This document shows positions 60,601-64,000 of a stretch of 64,000 nt of DNA, piece by piece (position 1 is the stretch's first letter; every line of letters starts with the position of its first letter). The notes under the pieces are model-generated. The model saw only the letters and a list, made by a program, of their open reading frames with translations, was not told where the DNA came from and made no database searches. Source of the DNA: Bradysia coprophila (Eukaryota > Arthropoda > Insecta > Diptera > Sciaridae); contig NW_023503616.1 of the NCBI RefSeq assembly GCF_014529535.1, forward strand, positions 62,001 to 126,000, read 5' to 3'. The position numbers were made by a program, and so were the translations under genes.

Positions 60601-62832
60601 GCTGAATCATGGAATTCGTATGCAGCGGAAGCACAATATTCAAAGATATCACACGGTTCTATGCAAGATGGCACATCGTCACCATTACAAGGAGCAAATG
60701 GATCGATAGATTATCCCGGCTATCAATACAATCACAGTCCATACGTACTTGATGGAGGTAAGTTAATTTCAGTTTTAGTTTTCATTTGAATTGTTCTATC
60801 AAAGTGGCAAACTAAATAATTTCCTAACGCAAAGGAAACGAAAATTGAAAAAAAAAAATCAGAGACTCAAACCAAAACAGTTTTCATTGCGAAATTGATG
60901 TACCGAATCTTTGATGCAGTAAGTCGATTTCCACTGTCTTCTCTGACGACGCAGGTCTGTTTTGTGTGCTAAATGTGTCTATTCACTAAACACATCCCTC
61001 GGTCAATATTCCTTGCACTATAGATTAGAAAATCACAATTTATCATAACACAAGATGAACAATACTACAGTGAACGACATCTCAAATGTCTCACTGTCAA
61101 ATTTTTCTGAGAATTTTATTGTGTCATTGCAAATTCACAATGACATTCTCTGAAAAAAATGACAGTGAGACATTTGAGATGTCGTTCACTGTAAGACCAC
61201 ATATTAAGTCAAGAAAAAGTCAAGTGTTCAAGCCAAATTCATCTACAAGTACTTGAGCATTTTGTTTTGACATAAATTACCAACCCTCCATAAAACAGGG
61301 AACTGTTCGTTGTAATACACATTCGTGTAATTTATGGTTTGAAAGAAACCACTTCAACATATCGTATGCAAGAACGGATAGAAGTTTTAGAATAATGTTT
61401 AAAATTCTCTAATCATTGAGAAGATGTTAAGTAGTTTGTTGTTAAGCAACTAAAATGTAATTGAAATTTGACAAACTGATAATTTTGTTGTTAAGTAACT
61501 CGCAGCATTTTTTATGTGTTGCATTCATTAAGATTTAATGAAAGGGATCTTTCGGAGGTTTGAAATTTTTATTTTTATTTTATTGAGCTCTTAAAATATG
61601 AATTTTATTGTTAAAATATAATCAAGACGTTGCTCTGTTATACTACAAGTTTAGATACATAATAAAGATAATCGAGATTGTTCATTTGAATGTTTGAATG
61701 ATTAATTTTGTCTAATAATTTGTTTTAAAAGAGTTTTATAGCAAGTTGTAGATTAGTTTTTATTAGATCAGTTCAATGTTCAACTTTAAGCAAAATCCTT
61801 AGGTATGTGACGTAGGTGGTGTTCCTAGTTGCAAGAAGCAATTTAAATTTTTATCAACTGCAATCATATAGCAACAAATTCATTAAATCTGTTACTTCAT
61901 TTCTGTAAATAGTGTTTGATACAAAATTTATCAATCTACTATACTTACTTACTTGGAAAGTTTTTTGGTTTTGGAAAGTTTTGGTAACTTTTGGTAAACT
62001 TTAGCAAATTTGTCCAGATCAATCTACTAAAAATAGGCTCTCGCAATATAAGATAGCACGAGAACTCTTCTCTTATTATTGTCATCGTTGATGACAGCGA
62101 ATTATCAACCGTTTAAGTTCAATCTGCTTACATTATATCATCCCTTACACAAATATAAGAGGAAGTATTTAAACTGATCTTTCTAAAAAAATAATTAAGG
62201 GCAAGAAAAATAGGATTTGATCGCAAAAAATTCGATCGCAGAATATTTTTTCCATGCACAAAATGATTAACATTGAAAACTTGACCAACAGTTTCAGAGA
62301 TCCTAAGAGCGAAGAATTGTCCTTTTCTATAATTATTAAGAAAGACGGATTGTCCTTCTACTGCTGTCAAATTCTCTTTTACTTTCGATCAGTTCCTGTT
62401 GATTCCTAATTTTCTTGCCATGAGTTCTGCTCTTTCTGCGGTCAGCGTATATGTATGCCCAAATTTAGTATTAAAACACGATAAACTTTTGCCCTATTCG
62501 TTATTCAATCAAGACATAGACCTTGAAATTTTCGTAAACCGATAGAAGACTTATGAACCAGCACCGCCTGAAAAAGTTGCTAAATGAAAGAAAAAAATAT
62601 TTCAGGTTTACGAATGGCCACGCTAACACAAATGCCTCCGCCGACAACATTATCACCAATGCCACCACCACCTGTATCGATGACAACGAGCGGTGGCGTA
62701 CTGTTGGACCGCAAAGGAAGTTATGCATCTTCTTTATCCCCTCCACTTGCATCACACTCACCTTTGCACCATACAAATATTAATGGTGGATTGCCGACAC
62801 CGTATTACGAACATATTAAATATTCAAATTAG
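57606..62832 (+). CDS. bin: Forkhead transcription factor biniou / FoxF
   Basis: FoxF family regulator; in Drosophila biniou specifies visceral mesoderm. Five exons, 57606-58432, 60080-60170, 60283-60474, 60541-60757 and 62606-62832, sum to 1554 nt (517 aa) with consistent phases. The first 240 residues are Ser/Asn/His-rich low complexity. The forkhead domain starts [20 protein letters not shown] and is split after YNYLQKK by intron 1. It continues [20 protein letters not shown], with recognition helix [10 protein letters not shown], and then [12 protein letters not shown]. The FoxF/biniou signature [18 protein letters not shown] follows. The C-terminus is Tyr/Ser/Pro-rich and ends [12 protein letters not shown]. 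The chosen start is the first ATG in frame. AATAAA at 63295-63300 may be a poly(A) signal. Identity is firm; FoxL1/FoxC are excluded by the signature. Confidence 0.93.
58433..60079 (+). other. biniou intron 1
   Basis: This 1.6-kb intron interrupts the forkhead domain. It has a repeat-R-like patch near 58596 (AAATGAAGTAGTAGAT). No other coding signal was seen. Confidence 0.6.
60758..62605 (+). other. biniou intron 4, contains palindromic MITE
   Basis: This 1.8-kb intron contains MITE 61068-61191 and otherwise AT-rich sequence. ATTATCAACCGTTT near 62101 recalls the end of repeat R relics. No coding signal was seen. Confidence 0.6.
61068..61191. mobile_element. 124-bp palindromic mariner-type MITE, copy 2
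   Basis: TA-flanked, with ends CAGTGAACGACATCTCAAAT and the inverse. It has the same length as copy 1 at 21025-21148, in inverted orientation, at high identity. It lies inside biniou intron 4. Confidence 0.75.
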
Positions 62833-64000
62833 ACTATTATGTGTGACTGTAGCCTCATTTTATTCAATGCGGTTGCCATTCGATTGGATGCAACAGAATT
62901 GATTTCGGGATAATTAAGTAAAATCCTTCAACTTACTCTGTATGTTTCTATCTATCTATCGACGGGCTATCTCGGAAAGTAGTCAGCCGATCTTCATGAA
63001 ATTTTGCAGGAACCTCAAGGGGTCAGGGTGATTCACATCTTGTTCTATTATTTTACAAGATCAGTGGGAAAAAGAATCTATCTAAGAACGAGATCGTCAG
63101 AATTAACGCCAATTATGTGTGGCTAATTTTTTAACATGATTTTCTACATGAAGTCAACTATTTGCGCGTAGAGCTGAAAGCGAGAAATTACTGCAGATAG
63201 AAAATAATTACATTTCCATCTCCAATTCTCACTCCTCAATACCAATTAGTCATCCCACCAGTTATATTGATCTGAAATGCATTTTCTTTGCAAAATAAAA
63301 ATATCATTCACGAACGATTCATTTCGACCCAAACACGACGTGTCTGGCTTTTTTTATCTGAATGCTGCGCTGCATGGAACGTGTATGTGATGCAAAGGTT
63401 TTGTTACTAGATTTTTTTTTTCGAAGTTTACTTTGACGTGACCTGTAGCTGTACTGATCAGAAACCTGAATAGAGATCCTGAAATATTTACGAATAAATA
63501 GAACCAGGTTTGAAACGGGATGGGTTTCTTTGTTAATGTGATAGAATGAATAGTAGAATGAAACTACAATTAAAAATACTATGAAGAGCGCCGTAGTGTG
63601 AAAAATTTATAGATAGGAGACAGACGTAGTACAAAGAAATTAGTCGCGAGATCCCTTTCGTTTTCAATGAATCTTTGTCGATCCTATGTGAAATGAGACA
63701 TTTTTTATGAGGAAAACAAGAACTTGACGCTCATTGTTGATTGAAAAGAAATACAGGTCTCATACATACCCTTTCATTTGTAACATTTTAAAATTGTGAT
63801 TTTAGATAGTTCGTTAATAAGCAAATCGATCATGTGGTTCCGACTATTTTTTTTCGATTTATTGTTTCTCTTTTTCAAAAGCGAAAATTCAATTAGACGC
63901 AACCCAGAGTGGGTAGGCATTTATTTTGATTTACCGTTCGATCCTGTTCATTCTTTCGCTATTGTTGTGGGTCAGCCCTATTATGTGGTGCATGACATCA
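62833..64000. other. biniou 3' region
   Basis: Probable 3' UTR with AATAAA at 63295-63300, then intergenic DNA. Nothing else was recognised. Confidence 0.45.

Overview
This window looks like nuclear DNA from an insect, most likely a nematoceran fly (a fungus-gnat or midge type genome). The evidence is AT-rich DNA, short GT-AG introns of about 60 bp inside genes, a biniou-type FoxF gene and a fly-sized augmin subunit. Species assignment is inference. I found no tRNA, rRNA, CRISPR array or bacterial-style operon.

Layout. (1) 1-15915, + strand: a DLK/LZK-family MAP3K (wallenda). Its main body is in seven exons at 12940-15915. Two upstream alternative first coding exons, at 1458-1579 and 5286-5359, both splice in phase to the exon at 12940. 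(2) 15916-21883: AT-rich 3' and intergenic DNA with small inverted-repeat elements. (3) 21884-22671, - strand: a PI31/PSMF1-like FP-domain protein without the usual proline-rich C-terminus. (4) 24163-26246, - strand: a THAP + transposase-like helix-turn-helix + seven C2H2 finger protein, probably exapted from a transposon. It sits head to head (274 bp between start codons) with (5) 26521-28885, + strand: dgt3/HAUS3, an augmin subunit. (6) 31874-33584, - strand: Atf2. (7) 35432-38224, - strand: CFAP52/WDR16, a ciliary WD40 protein. (8) 38225-57605: a 19-kb stretch with no recognisable gene, filled with non-autonomous DNA transposons. (9) 57606-62832, + strand: biniou/FoxF, five exons.

Functional links. 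wallenda acts upstream of JNK/p38 and ATF2 is a classical target of those kinases, so both ends of one stress pathway lie within 20 kb. The second wallenda first exon also has a perfect CRE (TGACGTCA), an ATF/CREB-type site, about 180 bp upstream. The other genes are not obviously functionally related. The gene-poor DNA next to biniou is where enhancers would be expected, but I could not identify any.

The most interesting structure is in the repeats. Three copies of one MITE allow nested insertions to be read against an empty site. A second dispersed repeat, R, carries an insertion with an exact 7-bp duplication and also makes up almost all of intron 1 of dgt3, which separates the start codon from codon 2. 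There is also a 2.1-kb element with CACTA termini and a 3-bp duplication. Exon coordinates were derived by hand from reading frame and splice phase; gene identities rest on recognition of protein families, not on a search.
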